NCBI GenBank assembly: GCA_031551875.1
Contig: JAVBNA010000007.1
Span: forward strand, 60,047-124,046
DNA: 64,000 nt
Source of the DNA: JAVBNA01 sp031551875
Lineage (GTDB): Bacteria; Bacillota; Clostridia; Oscillospirales; Acutalibacteraceae
Direction of reading: 5' to 3'
Part shown: positions 25,724-34,379 of the stretch, one piece after another
How positions within the stretch are numbered: position 1 is the stretch's first letter
How the letters are laid out: every line of letters starts with the position of its first letter
Translations under genes and position numbers: made by a program
The notes under the pieces: generated by a model
What the model was told of the DNA's origin: nothing
What the model saw: only the letters and a program-made list of their open reading frames with translations
The model's database searches: none

Positions 25724-28186
25724 TTACGCCCGCGCGCTCAGGGCGTTCTTTTTGCCCGGGTGGAAGAGCAGGTACAGGAAGAGGGCAACGAGCGCCAAAG
25801 CCACACCGGATGCAATGCTGAACTGTCCGGTGAAGAGCATACCGATCTGGTAGACGCACAGGGACACCGCATAGGCGAACACGGTCTGATACCCGACGGC
25901 GATCCAGAACCATTTTGCGCTGTTCATCTCGCGCCGGATCGCGCCCATCGCCGCGAAGCAGGGGGCGCACAGCAGGTTAAACACCAGGAAGGAGTAGGCC
26001 GACAGTGCGGTGAAGCTTCCGGCGAGCGCGCTCCAGATTTCCGCGCCGTTCTCCGACACGCCGGGGGCGCTGAACAAAACGCCGAAGGTGCTCACGACAT
26101 TTTCCTTCGCAACCAGTCCCGTGATCGCCGCGACGGCAGATTGCCAGTCGCCCCAGCCAAGCGGCGCAAAAATCCACGAGACCCAGGAGCCGGCCTGCGC
26201 CAAAAGGCTGTCTTGCATGCCGACCATTCCGAACGCGCCGTCCCCCCAGCCGAAATTGGAGGCAAACCAGATAAGAACCGAGGAGAGCAGGATGACGGTG
26301 CCGGCTTTTTTGATGAATGACCAGCCGCGCTCCCACATGCTCCGCAGAACGTTGACAACCGTCGGCCAGTGGTAGGCGGGCAGCTCCATGACAAAGGGGG
26401 AGGCGTCGCCCGCGAAGAGCTTGGTTTTCTTGAGGATGATGCCCGTGCAGAGGATGGCGGCGATGCCGATGAAGTAGGCGCTGGGTGCGACCCACCACGC
26501 GCCGCCGAACAGCGCGCCCGCGATCAGGGCGATGATGGGCAGCTTCGCGCCGCAGGGGATGAAGGTGGTGGTCATGATGGTCATTTTGCGGTCGCGGTCG
26601 TTTTCAATGGTGCGCGAGGCCATGATGCCGGGCACGCCGCAGCCGGTGCCGATCAAGATGGGGATAAAGGATTTGCCAGACAGGCCGAAGCGGCGGAAAA
26701 TCCGATCCATGATAAAGGCGATGCGCGCCATGTAGCCGCAGCTTTCTAGAAAGGCGAGGAAGAGGAAGAGGATGAGCATTTGCGGCACAAACCCGAGCAC
26801 CGCACCTACGCCCGCCACAATGCCGTTCAGAATGAGCCCCTGAAGCCAGTCGGCGCAGTTGATGCGGTTCAATAAGGATTCCAGCATGGCCGGGACGCCG
26901 GGCACCCACACGCCGTAGCCGGCGGGATCGGGCTCAGGCATATGGAGGGCTGCGGCAAAGTCGGTGGCAGTTACGGCATGGGTTTCGGTTACGCGGCCGT
27001 CCTCGTCGGTGACCTTCGCCGTCGCCTGTACTCCTGCCATAGAGGCTTTGGCGGAAAAGTCGTCAATGACCGACTGCTCCGGCTCGTCGGCTTCGAGCGC
27101 CCCGCGGATTGCGGCAGTATCCACATCCGCCTCTTCAGCGGCAGTGAGATAGCTTTCGATTTTATGCTGCGCGAGGTCGTATTCCCCGGCTTTTTCCTCA
27201 TATTCGGCGGTGCCGATGCCGAACAGGTGCCAGCCGTCTCCGAACACGCCGTCGTTGGCCCAGTCGGTGGCCAGTCCGCCCACCGTTGAGACCGAGATGT
27301 AGTAGACCAGGAACATGACCACCGCAAAAATCGGCAGCGCCAGGAACCGGTTGGTGACCACCCTGTCTATTTTGTCCGAGGCCGAGAGCTTGCCCCTGTT
27401 CTTGATTTTGACACAGCCCCTGATGATCGAGTCTATGTAGGTATAGCGTTCGGAGGTGACGATGCTTTCGCTGTCGTCGTCCAGCTCCTGTTCACACGCT
27501 TCAATGTCCTTCTCAATGTGGCTGAGCTGCGCCTCGGTCAGCTTGAGTTTTTCCGCGATTTTCCCGTCGCGCTCGAACAGCTTCACCGCGTACCAGCGCT
27601 GCTGCTCCTCAGGAAGATGGTGCAGCACCGCCTCCTCAATGTGCGCGAGCACATGCTCTACGGGCCCGGAGAAGCCGTGCTGGGGAAGGGTTCTAGAACC
27701 GCCCGCCGCCTCGATAGCCGCGTCGGCGACCTCCAGAAGGCCGGTACCCTTGAGCGCCGAAATCTCTACAACCTTGCAGCCCAGCTCCTTCGCAAGCTGG
27801 TCGGTGTGTATGATGTCGCCGCTTTTTGTCACCACATCCATCATGTTGATCGCGACGACCACCGGAATGCCCAGCTCGACAAGCTGGGTGGTCAGGAAGA
27901 GGTTGCGCTCCAGGTTTGTGCCGTCGATGATGTTGAGAATCGCTTCGGGCCGCTCGTCAAGCAGGTAGTTCCGGGAGACGACCTCCTCAAGGGTGTAAGG
28001 CGACAGCGAGTAGATGCCCGGCAGATCGGTGACCACGACGTCCCGGCCGCCTTTGAGTTTTCCTTCTTTTTTCTCCACCGTGACGCCCGGCCAGTTTCCG
28101 ACAAACTGATTGGAACCGGTCAGCGCGTTGAACAGGGTTGTTTTGCCGCAGTTGGGGTTGCCGGCGAGTGCGATTTTAATCGGCAT
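25724..28186 (-). CDS. feoB: Ferrous iron transporter B
   Basis: 820 residues. N-terminal G domain with G1 GNPNCGKTT (9-17), G2/G3 VTVEKKEG and DLPGIYSLSP and G4 NMMD; then a GDI helical domain and a polytopic membrane domain with two Gate (nucleoside-recognition) halves (FIPILIGTGCGVPGIMASRT, MTTTFIPCGAKLPI). Between the first membrane helix (~residue 290) and the next (~440) is an extra ~130-residue, mostly acidic, non-membrane stretch (EYEEKAGEYDLAQHKIESYL) not found in short FeoB. AGGAGG lies 7 nt before ATG 28186. Second gene after feoA; an operator copy lies just upstream. Confidence 0.97.
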   Translation of the reverse strand: MPIKIALAGNPNCGKTTLFNALTGSNQFVGNWPGVTVEKKEGKLKGGRDVVVTDLPGIYSLSPYTLEEVVSRNYLLDERPEAILNIIDGTNLERNLFLTTQLVELGIPVVVAINMMDVVTKSGDIIHTDQLAKELGCKVVEISALKGTGLLEVADAAIEAAGGSRTLPQHGFSGPVEHVLAHIEEAVLHHLPEEQQRWYAVKLFERDGKIAEKLKLTEAQLSHIEKDIEACEQELDDDSESIVTSERYTYIDSIIRGCVKIKNRGKLSASDKIDRVVTNRFLALPIFAVVMFLVYYISVSTVGGLATDWANDGVFGDGWHLFGIGTAEYEEKAGEYDLAQHKIESYLTAAEEADVDTAAIRGALEADEPEQSVIDDFSAKASMAGVQATAKVTDEDGRVTETHAVTATDFAAALHMPEPDPAGYGVWVPGVPAMLESLLNRINCADWLQGLILNGIVAGVGAVLGFVPQMLILFLFLAFLESCGYMARIAFIMDRIFRRFGLSGKSFIPILIGTGCGVPGIMASRTIENDRDRKMTIMTTTFIPCGAKLPIIALIAGALFGGAWWVAPSAYFIGIAAILCTGIILKKTKLFAGDASPFVMELPAYHWPTVVNVLRSMWERGWSFIKKAGTVILLSSVLIWFASNFGWGDGAFGMVGMQDSLLAQAGSWVSWIFAPLGWGDWQSAVAAITGLVAKENVVSTFGVLFSAPGVSENGAEIWSALAGSFTALSAYSFLVFNLLCAPCFAAMGAIRREMNSAKWFWIAVGYQTVFAYAVSLCVYQIGMLFTGQFSIASGVALALVALFLYLLFHPGKKNALSARA

Positions 28187-28215
28187 GTTTGATCCTCCTC
28201 ATGCATTTCCTGTGA

Positions 28216-28231
28216 GTTAGTTTAAGCTAAC
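28216..28231. promoter_or_regulatory. Predicted metal-regulator operator, copy 1
   Basis: GTTAG-TTTAAG-CTAAC between feoA and feoB, 30 bp before the feoB start. Same GTTAG-N6-CTAAC layout as the copies at 28594 and 28627. The half-sites resemble DtxR/IdeR-type boxes. Confidence 0.6.
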
Positions 28232-28295
28232 GATACGTCCGTAAAAAGCGGAGCGTGCACTCCGTTTTACGATTTTTCCGGGCAGGGCTCCCGCG

Positions 28296-28526
28296 TTATG
28301 TTGACTCCACTTCAATGAGCTCGGCGTCGGCCTTGCGCAGGGAGAGCTCATATCCCCGCACGGTCACCTCAATCGGGTCTCCCAGCGGCGCGACCTTGCG
28401 TACAATGATCTCCGCGCCCTTGGTGATGCCCATTTCCATGATGCGGCGTTTGATGGGGCCTTCCCCGCCGATCTTCATGACCGTGACGGTTTGGCCGGGT
28501 TTTACGAGTTTCAGAGTGGTTTGCAT
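28296..28526 (-). CDS. feoA: Ferrous iron transport protein A
   Basis: 76 residues from ATG 28526, 7 nt after AAAGGAG; the open frame goes 11 codons further up but without a site. SH3-like FeoA domain: LKLVKPGQTVTVMKIGGEG and IKRRIMEMGITKGAEIIVRKVAPLGDP. It acts with FeoB at the membrane. First gene of the feoA-feoB-Cys-rich operon. Confidence 0.96.
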   Translation of the reverse strand: MQTTLKLVKPGQTVTVMKIGGEGPIKRRIMEMGITKGAEIIVRKVAPLGDPIEVTVRGYELSLRKADAELIEVEST

Positions 28527-28593
28527 ACTCCTGCTCCTTTCACGGCTTGTGTTCCTCACGCGACAGCTTTATGACGGAGGAAGTCTCTATGTG

Positions 28594-28609
28594 GTAAGCG
28601 TAGGCTAAC
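28594..28609. promoter_or_regulatory. Predicted metal-regulator operator, copy 2
   Basis: GTAAG-CGTAGG-CTAAC, one mismatch to the palindromic GTTAG-N6-CTAAC motif, in the feoA leader. Confidence 0.5.
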
Positions 28610-28626
28610 TTGACGGGGAAAATTGA

Positions 28627-28642
28627 GTTAGCACATACTAAC
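28627..28642. promoter_or_regulatory. Predicted metal-regulator operator, copy 3
   Basis: GTTAG-CACATA-CTAAC placed right at the expected transcription start of the feoA promoter, the position expected for an iron-dependent repressor. Confidence 0.65.
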
Positions 28643-28650
28643 TACTGTTT

Positions 28651-28679
28651 AGCATAACAAACTCTGCGCGGGATGTCAA
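28651..28679 (-). promoter_or_regulatory. Promoter of the feo operon
   Basis: On the minus strand TTGACA (28679-28674), 17-bp spacer, TATGCT (28656-28651). The operators lie immediately downstream. Confidence 0.75.
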
Positions 28680-28709
28680 GTGTTTTTCCGAATTTTCTCA
28701 CACAGGAAA

Positions 28710-28750
28710 GCGGCCCATTGATCACAAAGCAATCGTGGTCAATGGGCCGC
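28710..28750 (-). terminator. Hairpin after the LiaF-like gene
   Basis: 16-bp stem with one mismatch (28710-28725 with 28735-28750) starting 7 bp after the stop. Only a short T tract follows on the minus strand, so termination strength is uncertain. Confidence 0.6.
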
Positions 28751-28756
28751 ATCAGG

Positions 28757-29443
28757 TCAGAAAACTTCCGCGCCGCCGAAAATGCAGGTGGCGTTCAGAT
28801 GTACGGCGGGCACGTCGGCCGCGGCCGGGTTGATGTGCTTATTGGAGAGGCCGCCGAAGAGGTGGGTGCCGTCTGTGACCAGCTTGCAGTTCTCAGGCAG
28901 GTACAGCTGGATACCACCGAAGATGCTGGTGGCATCGATGTAGACGTTTTCCTCAAGCAGTGCGCCGCGCAGGTCGAGTTCAATGCCGCCGAAGATCGCG
29001 GTCAGCGTGCCGCCGCCATAGGGCTCGCCCGCCGGACGAACATTCTGGCCGGAAAAAATGGCGGAAACGTCCGGCCGCACATTTTGCGATTTGCAGTCCG
29101 GCGCGGTGTGTACAGGCGGCTTCCAGTCGCGGTTGCGGAAGGGGCGCTTGAAGAGGATGCCCAGGCCGATGACAATCAGGACAACCGGGCCGATCCAGGC
29201 GGGCGTGATCGCAGGCACATAATACTGAAGCAGGAGTATTGTGCCGACGCCCAGGCCGATTCCGTTGCCGATATTGAAGCCGATCTGTACAATCGAGATC
29301 GAGCAGGGGACAAGGATGAACAGCGTCCACCAGCCGGGGAAGAACAGGGAAAAGTTCAGAAGGTCGAGCTGGTTGAGGATCAAAAGCACGCCGGCAGCCA
29401 GAAAACACAGCCCCCATAGCCATTTGCCTAAAATCGAGCGCAT
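28757..29443 (-). CDS. LiaF/LiaI-like membrane protein
   Basis: 228 residues: four membrane segments in the first half (GKWLWGLCFLAAGVLLILNQ, FFPGWWTLFILVP, GIGLGVGTILLLQYYVP, AWIGPVVLIVIGLGILF), then a soluble C-terminal beta-helix-like part with repeated FGG motifs (TAIFGGIELDL, TSIFGGIQLYLPENC, THLFGGLSNKH, TCIFGGAEVF), as in LiaF/DUF5668-type proteins that sense or temper cell-envelope stress. AGGAGGG precedes ATG 29443. No LiaRS two-component pair is adjacent. Confidence 0.85.
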   Translation of the reverse strand: MRSILGKWLWGLCFLAAGVLLILNQLDLLNFSLFFPGWWTLFILVPCSISIVQIGFNIGNGIGLGVGTILLLQYYVPAITPAWIGPVVLIVIGLGILFKRPFRNRDWKPPVHTAPDCKSQNVRPDVSAIFSGQNVRPAGEPYGGGTLTAIFGGIELDLRGALLEENVYIDATSIFGGIQLYLPENCKLVTDGTHLFGGLSNKHINPAAADVPAVHLNATCIFGGAEVF

Positions 29444-29535
29444 GAGAATCCCTCCTGTATGTTTTTTGAGTATTTTTAATTATATCAGTGTTGGGGAAAA
29501 AAGAAAAGGGAGCGCGCGAATTAATTTTTCGCGCA

Positions 29536-29564
29536 CTGACAAACAAGAACAAATATGGTATACT
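29536..29564 (+). promoter_or_regulatory. Promoter of the PAP2 gene
   Basis: CTGACA (29536-29541), 17-bp spacer, TATACT (29559-29564), 30 bp before the start. Confidence 0.65.
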
Positions 29565-29593
29565 GAGCAAAATAAAAGTGAGGGGGGAGCCCT

Positions 29594-30259
29594 GTGAAGC
29601 GTCCCGCAAAAAAAACAATGATCAAGCTGCTGTACACGCTGATCATCGTGGTGGGGGCGGTGATGTACAGCACCATCAACACCTACAACTTTGAGCGGAG
29701 GGTGCGCGCGGTCGTCGCCTATCCCATTGACGACCTGATCCCGCTGATCCCGGCCTTTATCGTGCCCTATATATACTGGTTTGCTTACATCGCGCTGAGC
29801 ATTGTGATCCTCTACCGCGCCGATGTGCCGCACTATTACCGGATGCTGCTGTCCTGCGGGCTGACCATGGCGGTCAGCTGCGCGGTGTTTCTGCTCTATC
29901 CGACCTACATCCCCCGCGGCGGGGTGCCGGGCACCGGCTTTTTCGACGCCTGTATCCGGCTTTTGTATCAGACCGATTCCCCCTGCAATTGTTTACCGAG
30001 CATCCATGTCGGCTACTCGGTGACACTGTGCTATCACCTGTTCCGCTACAAAAAGCACTCGTGGCGGTTCCACCTGTTTAATTTCGGCTCCTGCCTGCTC
30101 ATCTGCGCCTCCACGCTGTTCACCAAGCAGCACTATATGCCCGACGTGGTGTGGGGCGCGGCGGTCGGGCTGTCTGTCTCGGTGCTGGTGGAGCTTGCGA
30201 CGCGAGGGCTCAAGCGCACGAATTTGCAGCACCCGACAAATGCCGCGGAAAAACTGTAG
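29594..30259 (+). CDS. PAP2-superfamily membrane phosphatase
   Basis: 221 residues, GTG start 29594 after a GGGGGGAG site. Five to six membrane helices. The catalytic pattern is CLPSIHVGYSV (SxHxG) and KQHYMPDVVWG (His then Asp four residues on), which is the arrangement of the inositol-phosphorylceramide-synthase-like PAP2 subgroup. It acts on lipid phosphates or transfers phospho-headgroups at the membrane. A thioesterase gene follows 28 bp later. Confidence 0.87.
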   Translation: MKRPAKKTMIKLLYTLIIVVGAVMYSTINTYNFERRVRAVVAYPIDDLIPLIPAFIVPYIYWFAYIALSIVILYRADVPHYYRMLLSCGLTMAVSCAVFLLYPTYIPRGGVPGTGFFDACIRLLYQTDSPCNCLPSIHVGYSVTLCYHLFRYKKHSWRFHLFNFGSCLLICASTLFTKQHYMPDVVWGAAVGLSVSVLVELATRGLKRTNLQHPTNAAEKL

Positions 30260-30287
30260 TATAATGCTTTGAGAGGATGGGAAACCT

Positions 30288-30770
30288 ATGAAAATAACAC
30301 CAAACGCCCGCCCCGTGTCCGCGTCGCGGACCGAACAGGCACAAATCGTTCTCAGCTCGCATATCAATGGGAATAAAAGGCTGTTTGGCGGCCAGCTGCT
30401 CGTGTGGATCGACACGGTGGCGGCTGTGGTCGCCCGCCGTCACGCCCAAAAAGAGGTGACAACCGTAGCCATCGACAACCTGCACTTCCACGAGGGGGTC
30501 AAAACCGGCAGCACGGTTATCCTGTACGGCTGTGTGACCTGCACCGGGCGCACGTCGATGGAGATCCGGGTGGACACCTACCGGGAGCTGCTGACCGGCG
30601 AGCGCACCCTGGTCAACCGCGCCTATCTTGTGATGGTTGCCATCGATGAGGACGGACGTCCCACACCCGTGCCGAAGGTGATCCCCGAAACGCCGGAGGA
30701 GCGGGAGGAATTTGAAAAGGGACAGCGCCGTCAGGAGCTTCGAAAGAGCCGCCGCAGCGAAGGGTATTAA
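30288..30770 (+). CDS. Acyl-CoA thioesterase (hotdog fold)
   Basis: 160 residues. Hotdog thioesterase of the YciA/BFIT type: NGNKRLFGGQLLVWIDTVAAVVARRHA contains the conserved Asp on the central helix, and IDNLHFHEGVKTGSTVILYG the following strand. It hydrolyses acyl-CoA esters in the cytoplasm. The C-terminus is a charged tail (PEEREEFEKGQRRQELRKS). Likely in an operon with PAP2 and the next membrane gene. Confidence 0.9.
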   Translation: MKITPNARPVSASRTEQAQIVLSSHINGNKRLFGGQLLVWIDTVAAVVARRHAQKEVTTVAIDNLHFHEGVKTGSTVILYGCVTCTGRTSMEIRVDTYRELLTGERTLVNRAYLVMVAIDEDGRPTPVPKVIPETPEEREEFEKGQRRQELRKSRRSEGY

Positions 30771-30817
30771 AACGAAACTGCGCGGCGGCTTCCAGACACG
30801 TCCAAAGGAGAGAAAGT

Positions 30818-31390
30818 ATGTTTACAAGTATTCTTCCTGAACGTTACCGGCTTGCCCTGCGCATCAACGTCCGCAAAAACAGAAAACAGCGCTTTGAGAT
30901 CAAAACCGCGCCGATTTTCGCGCTGTTTGGCCTGATGATTCTTTTCGCGCTGCTGCGGCTGCTGTGGCCGGACAAGGCGGGCGCTTTATTCGGCCTGGGA
31001 GCCGAGGGGATCTATCTGCTGTGTTTTTTGCTGGGGCTCTGTTTCGCCCTGCACCTGTTTTTGCGGTTTATGGCCCGCCGGATGCTGACCGGCTGCGCGA
31101 GCGCCTCGTGTGCGCCGCGCTATCTGGGGCGCCGCCCCTTCTACCTGATCAGGCTGACGCCTACACTCGCGGTGGAACTGCCGCTGGCCGTGCTGGCCGC
31201 CGTATGTTCGGGCACCTTCTTTTCAATCAGCTATGTGGTGCTCGCGGTGCACACGCTCTTTTGCTGGGAGGATTTTTATCTGGGGCTCAAGCTCTTCACC
31301 TTCCCGAGCACGTCGCTCATCGAAGAGGGCTGCGAAGCGGTGAAGGTGTATGTGGAAACCGACGAAGGGCTTCTGCCTGACGAGGAGTAA
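30818..31390 (+). CDS. Hypothetical membrane protein
   Basis: 190 residues. Four predicted membrane segments (PIFALFGLMILFALLRLLW, GIYLLCFLLGLCFALHLFL, TLAVELPLAVLAAVCSG, FFSISYVVLAVHTLFCW). The layout recalls DUF3267-type membrane proteins, but no HExxH zinc-protease motif is seen. AAAGGAGAG precedes ATG 30818. The end is acidic (CEAVKVYVETDEG). Confidence 0.65.
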   Translation: MFTSILPERYRLALRINVRKNRKQRFEIKTAPIFALFGLMILFALLRLLWPDKAGALFGLGAEGIYLLCFLLGLCFALHLFLRFMARRMLTGCASASCAPRYLGRRPFYLIRLTPTLAVELPLAVLAAVCSGTFFSISYVVLAVHTLFCWEDFYLGLKLFTFPSTSLIEEGCEAVKVYVETDEGLLPDEE

Positions 31391-31412
31391 AATATAGTTC
31401 ATCGACTAAAAG

Positions 31413-31458
31413 AATGAGAAAAAGCCAGACTTTGCGGCAAGTCTGGCTTTTTCTCATT
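31413..31458 (+). terminator. Strong terminator
   Basis: Perfect 20-bp stem (31413-31432 with 31439-31458), loop TGCGGC, T-rich 3' arm. Confidence 0.9.
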
Positions 31459-31633
31459 AGCTTGAGGGGTACATTGAGGAGGGTAGAACAACGTACTCAC
31501 GGCCGGTGCGGCTCCGGCTCTATCGGAGTACACTCCTATTATATGCGATCGGTTGCCTGAGAATGTTACGCCTCTGTGAATATTTGTTTAACCTTTCGGA
31601 AACGCCGTATAAACAGGAAATAAAAGGAAATCA

Positions 31634-31672
31634 AAACAAATGTTTGCAATTTGACCGTGTGTTTGGTATAAT
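31634..31672 (+). promoter_or_regulatory. lexA promoter with candidate LexA box
   Basis: TTGCAA (31644-31649), 17-bp spacer, TATAAT (31667-31672). AAAC-AAAT-GTTT (31634-31645) overlaps the -35 and resembles the Firmicute LexA box GAAC-N4-GTTC with the outer bases changed. The rest of 31459-31633 has no gene I can support. Confidence 0.5.
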
Positions 31673-31734
31673 GTAGTCATGGAAGAAACAATATAATCCT
31701 GTCCGCGTCGGCGTAACAAAGAAAGGGGATGGCC

Positions 31735-32319
31735 ATGGGTACTTTAAACACCAGTCAGATTCAGATTTTAAACTTCATTCGGGAACGGATTCAGGATGGG
31801 GTGCCGCCCACTGTGCGTGAAATCTGCGCGGCAACGGGTCTCAAGTCTACCTCGACCGTCCATGCCCATCTGCGTGTTCTGGAATATGAGGGCTTCATCA
31901 ACCGCGGCGCCGGGCTCAACCGCTCGATCCAGCTGGCGGGGGAAAAGACCGTCCAGGTGCCGGTGATCGGGCGGGTGACCGCCGGACAGCCCATTTTGGC
32001 GGTCGAGGAGGTCGTGGGCTATGTGTCCCTGTCGGGCGACCGGTTTGCCGGCCGCGAGCTGTTTGCGCTGCGCGTGGTGGGCGACAGCATGGTGAACGCC
32101 GGGATTCTCGACGGCGACTTCGTGATCAGTGAAAAGACGCCCACGGCGACCAACGGCGAGATCGTCGTTGCGATGATCGACGACGAGGCGACGGTCAAGC
32201 GCATCTATAAGGAAAACGGCGGATACCGGCTTCAGCCGGAAAACGATCAATATGAGCCCATCCTGACCGACCATGTGACGGTGCTGGGGCGGGCGGTGGC
32301 CAACATCCGATACTTTTAA
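31735..32319 (+). CDS. lexA: LexA repressor
   Basis: 194 residues from ATG 31735, 6 nt after AAAGGGG (ATG 31729 is too close). SOS-response repressor: N-terminal winged HTH (VPPTVREICAATGLKSTSTVHAHL), Ala83-Gly84 self-cleavage site (RVTAGQPIL), and the Ser118 (GDSMV) - Lys155 (ATVKRI) catalytic pair. Probably autoregulated through a box at its -35. A 631-residue gene follows 37 bp downstream. Confidence 0.97.
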   Translation: MGTLNTSQIQILNFIRERIQDGVPPTVREICAATGLKSTSTVHAHLRVLEYEGFINRGAGLNRSIQLAGEKTVQVPVIGRVTAGQPILAVEEVVGYVSLSGDRFAGRELFALRVVGDSMVNAGILDGDFVISEKTPTATNGEIVVAMIDDEATVKRIYKENGGYRLQPENDQYEPILTDHVTVLGRAVANIRYF

Positions 32320-32356
32320 GTCTGTATTACCGGCGGAAGGGAGGGAGAACGCCGCG

Positions 32357-34252
32357 ATGAGATATATGGATAAGACGAGCATGGGACTGGAGCACTATTT
32401 TTCCGACATTTCGCCGGTGGTTTCCCTGCTCAGTGAGTTTTCCGCCGAGGACACGCTCGGCATCCTGGTCGAGCGTCCCGCGCGGGAGCAGAACGAGGTT
32501 TGCCGGGCGCTGTTTGAGGCGCTGGAGGCACTGGTACAGTCCGACTTTGCCCACAAGGATTTGATCCCCGCAAACGTGCGGCGGTTGGCGGACAGCCTGA
32601 TCGCGCCCGACGCCTATTCGATCGAGCGGCTGCTGCCGGTGTTCGGCTGGCTGGAAAAGCTGCACATTCACAATGAACAGAGCCGGGTTCAGTGGATTTC
32701 CGGTCTGCGCGACTGTGCGGCGCAGACCGACACACTGACCGCGGCGCTCATACAAAATCTGCCGCAGATTGAATCACAGCGCGTGTCGGTCGTCCGGGAG
32801 GACGGCGGCCTGCGCATCGGCCTGCCCGAAAAGCTGTGGGGGCGGATCAGCCTGACGCTGCCCGACGCGCAGATGGAGGCAGACGTGCCCTTCCCGCTGT
32901 TCGGCTACTTATTTGTGCTGGAGGCCAGCGTGGAGGAGGAGCGCTGCCGTGTGGTGCTGCTCCTCGACTTGGAGTTCTCCGACACGCCCTATCAGGAGCG
33001 GCTGCTGTCGGACGAAAACTGGCTGGAATTTGAGGTGACCTGCGGTGTGCCGCAGGTCAATGCGGTGCTTTACGACTACACTGCGCGGGCACTCGCGGGC
33101 GGGCATGGACACCCGCAGACCATGGAGATTTGCTGTGAGGCGCTGAGCACCAAAGGAGAGGTGCTTGGCCGCAACGTGCTGAGCACGGAGGAACACCGGC
33201 TGCTGTTGCTGGCGCAGCTCTTTTGCGCGGCGGCCAGGCTCAACCGGCGCAGGCCGGGAGAGACCTTTGAATGGAACGTAGCGCTGCTTGAAAACCGGTA
33301 TGCCCTGTCGGGGGTGACCGGTTTTCTGGAAAAACAGGAGGGTCCGGGCAGACGGCTGTCCGAGCTGTTGCGTATGGCGTCGGACGCCTATGAAGAGGGT
33401 CAGAATGAACTGACCATGCGCACGCTGACCGCCTTTGCGCGGGAATACGGCGCGATTCCCAAAAGCCTTGGGGGATGCGCCTTTGCCGCCACGATGGTGA
33501 GTGAATTCGCCGCCGTGTCACAGGGCTATGTCGGCGTGTGCTCCGAGCAGGAGGCGCGCGGCGCGGTCATGGCCACGGTGGCCGGGTATCTGGAGGAGAC
33601 GCTTTCCCACCTGGGCTTTACCGGCGCACTACCCCATTTTGCCCGGCGCTTCGGGCACAGTGCGCACTACCTGTCCTTTGTGCAGGGGGGCGACCTGCGT
33701 ATCAGTGAGTGCGGTGATCTGGAGCTGCCGCTGTCGCTTTCGGCGGCGCGCGTGCCGCTGGGGACGCTGCAAAAAATCGGAGAAGAAGAAAACTTTGGCC
33801 GTTTTTTCGCGGAGGATTTCAAGGACATTGGCCGGACCGCCGATTTTGCGAGACTCGCCACCGAGGATGACGCCGGACGGGCGGTTTTTCAGGTGGATTT
33901 TCACGACCCGTCGCGCCCTGTGCCCGACGCCGAGAGGCTGGTCAAGCAGCTGGAATACCACGTGCTGGTGGCCGACTGCGCGCTCAAGGATCAGCCGATC
34001 GACAAAGCCTACCTTTCCACCCTGCGCCGCATGCTGGGCCGCAGGAGAGCCTTCCGCCGCATGGTGGTGCCGCTGCTGTTCAGCGTGGTCGCGTCGGTCG
34101 GCGCGGCGGCCTTCTGGCTCGTGGACAACGTCTTTGACCAGAATTACACCAAGCTGACCCTGTCGGGCTTTGGCGCGTTGGCGCTGATTGCCGGCGTGGT
34201 TGCCCTGCTGTTTACCTACTGGAAGCACATCCGCTCCATCTGGGCGCAGTGA
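32357..34252 (+). CDS. Unknown protein linked to lexA, two C-terminal membrane helices
   Basis: 631 residues, ATG 32357 after GGGAGGGAGAAC. No family recognised with confidence. Visible: a long soluble region rich in Leu/Glu with helical character (about 1-580), then a basic patch (RRMLGRRRAFRRM), and two membrane segments (VVPLLFSVVASVGAAAFWLV and LSGFGALALIAGVVALLF). The gene is only 37 bp after lexA, so it may be under SOS control. It could act at the membrane. Confidence 0.7.
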   Translation: MRYMDKTSMGLEHYFSDISPVVSLLSEFSAEDTLGILVERPAREQNEVCRALFEALEALVQSDFAHKDLIPANVRRLADSLIAPDAYSIERLLPVFGWLEKLHIHNEQSRVQWISGLRDCAAQTDTLTAALIQNLPQIESQRVSVVREDGGLRIGLPEKLWGRISLTLPDAQMEADVPFPLFGYLFVLEASVEEERCRVVLLLDLEFSDTPYQERLLSDENWLEFEVTCGVPQVNAVLYDYTARALAGGHGHPQTMEICCEALSTKGEVLGRNVLSTEEHRLLLLAQLFCAAARLNRRRPGETFEWNVALLENRYALSGVTGFLEKQEGPGRRLSELLRMASDAYEEGQNELTMRTLTAFAREYGAIPKSLGGCAFAATMVSEFAAVSQGYVGVCSEQEARGAVMATVAGYLEETLSHLGFTGALPHFARRFGHSAHYLSFVQGGDLRISECGDLELPLSLSAARVPLGTLQKIGEEENFGRFFAEDFKDIGRTADFARLATEDDAGRAVFQVDFHDPSRPVPDAERLVKQLEYHVLVADCALKDQPIDKAYLSTLRRMLGRRRAFRRMVVPLLFSVVASVGAAAFWLVDNVFDQNYTKLTLSGFGALALIAGVVALLFTYWKHIRSIWAQ

Positions 34253-34305
34253 TAATTCGAAAAATGACAATTTTATTACAAATGATTACAATGCGCTCCA
34301 TTTTG

Positions 34306-34334
34306 TTGTCAGGAAGATTTTTCTCTGCTATGAT
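34306..34334 (+). promoter_or_regulatory. Promoter of the lipoprotein gene
   Basis: TTGTCA (34306-34311), 17-bp spacer, TATGAT (34329-34334), 45 bp before ATG 34380. Confidence 0.6.
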
Positions 34335-34379
34335 GTGGCTACAGGCGAAAAATTCACCCGACAGGGAGGAGCGACGACA

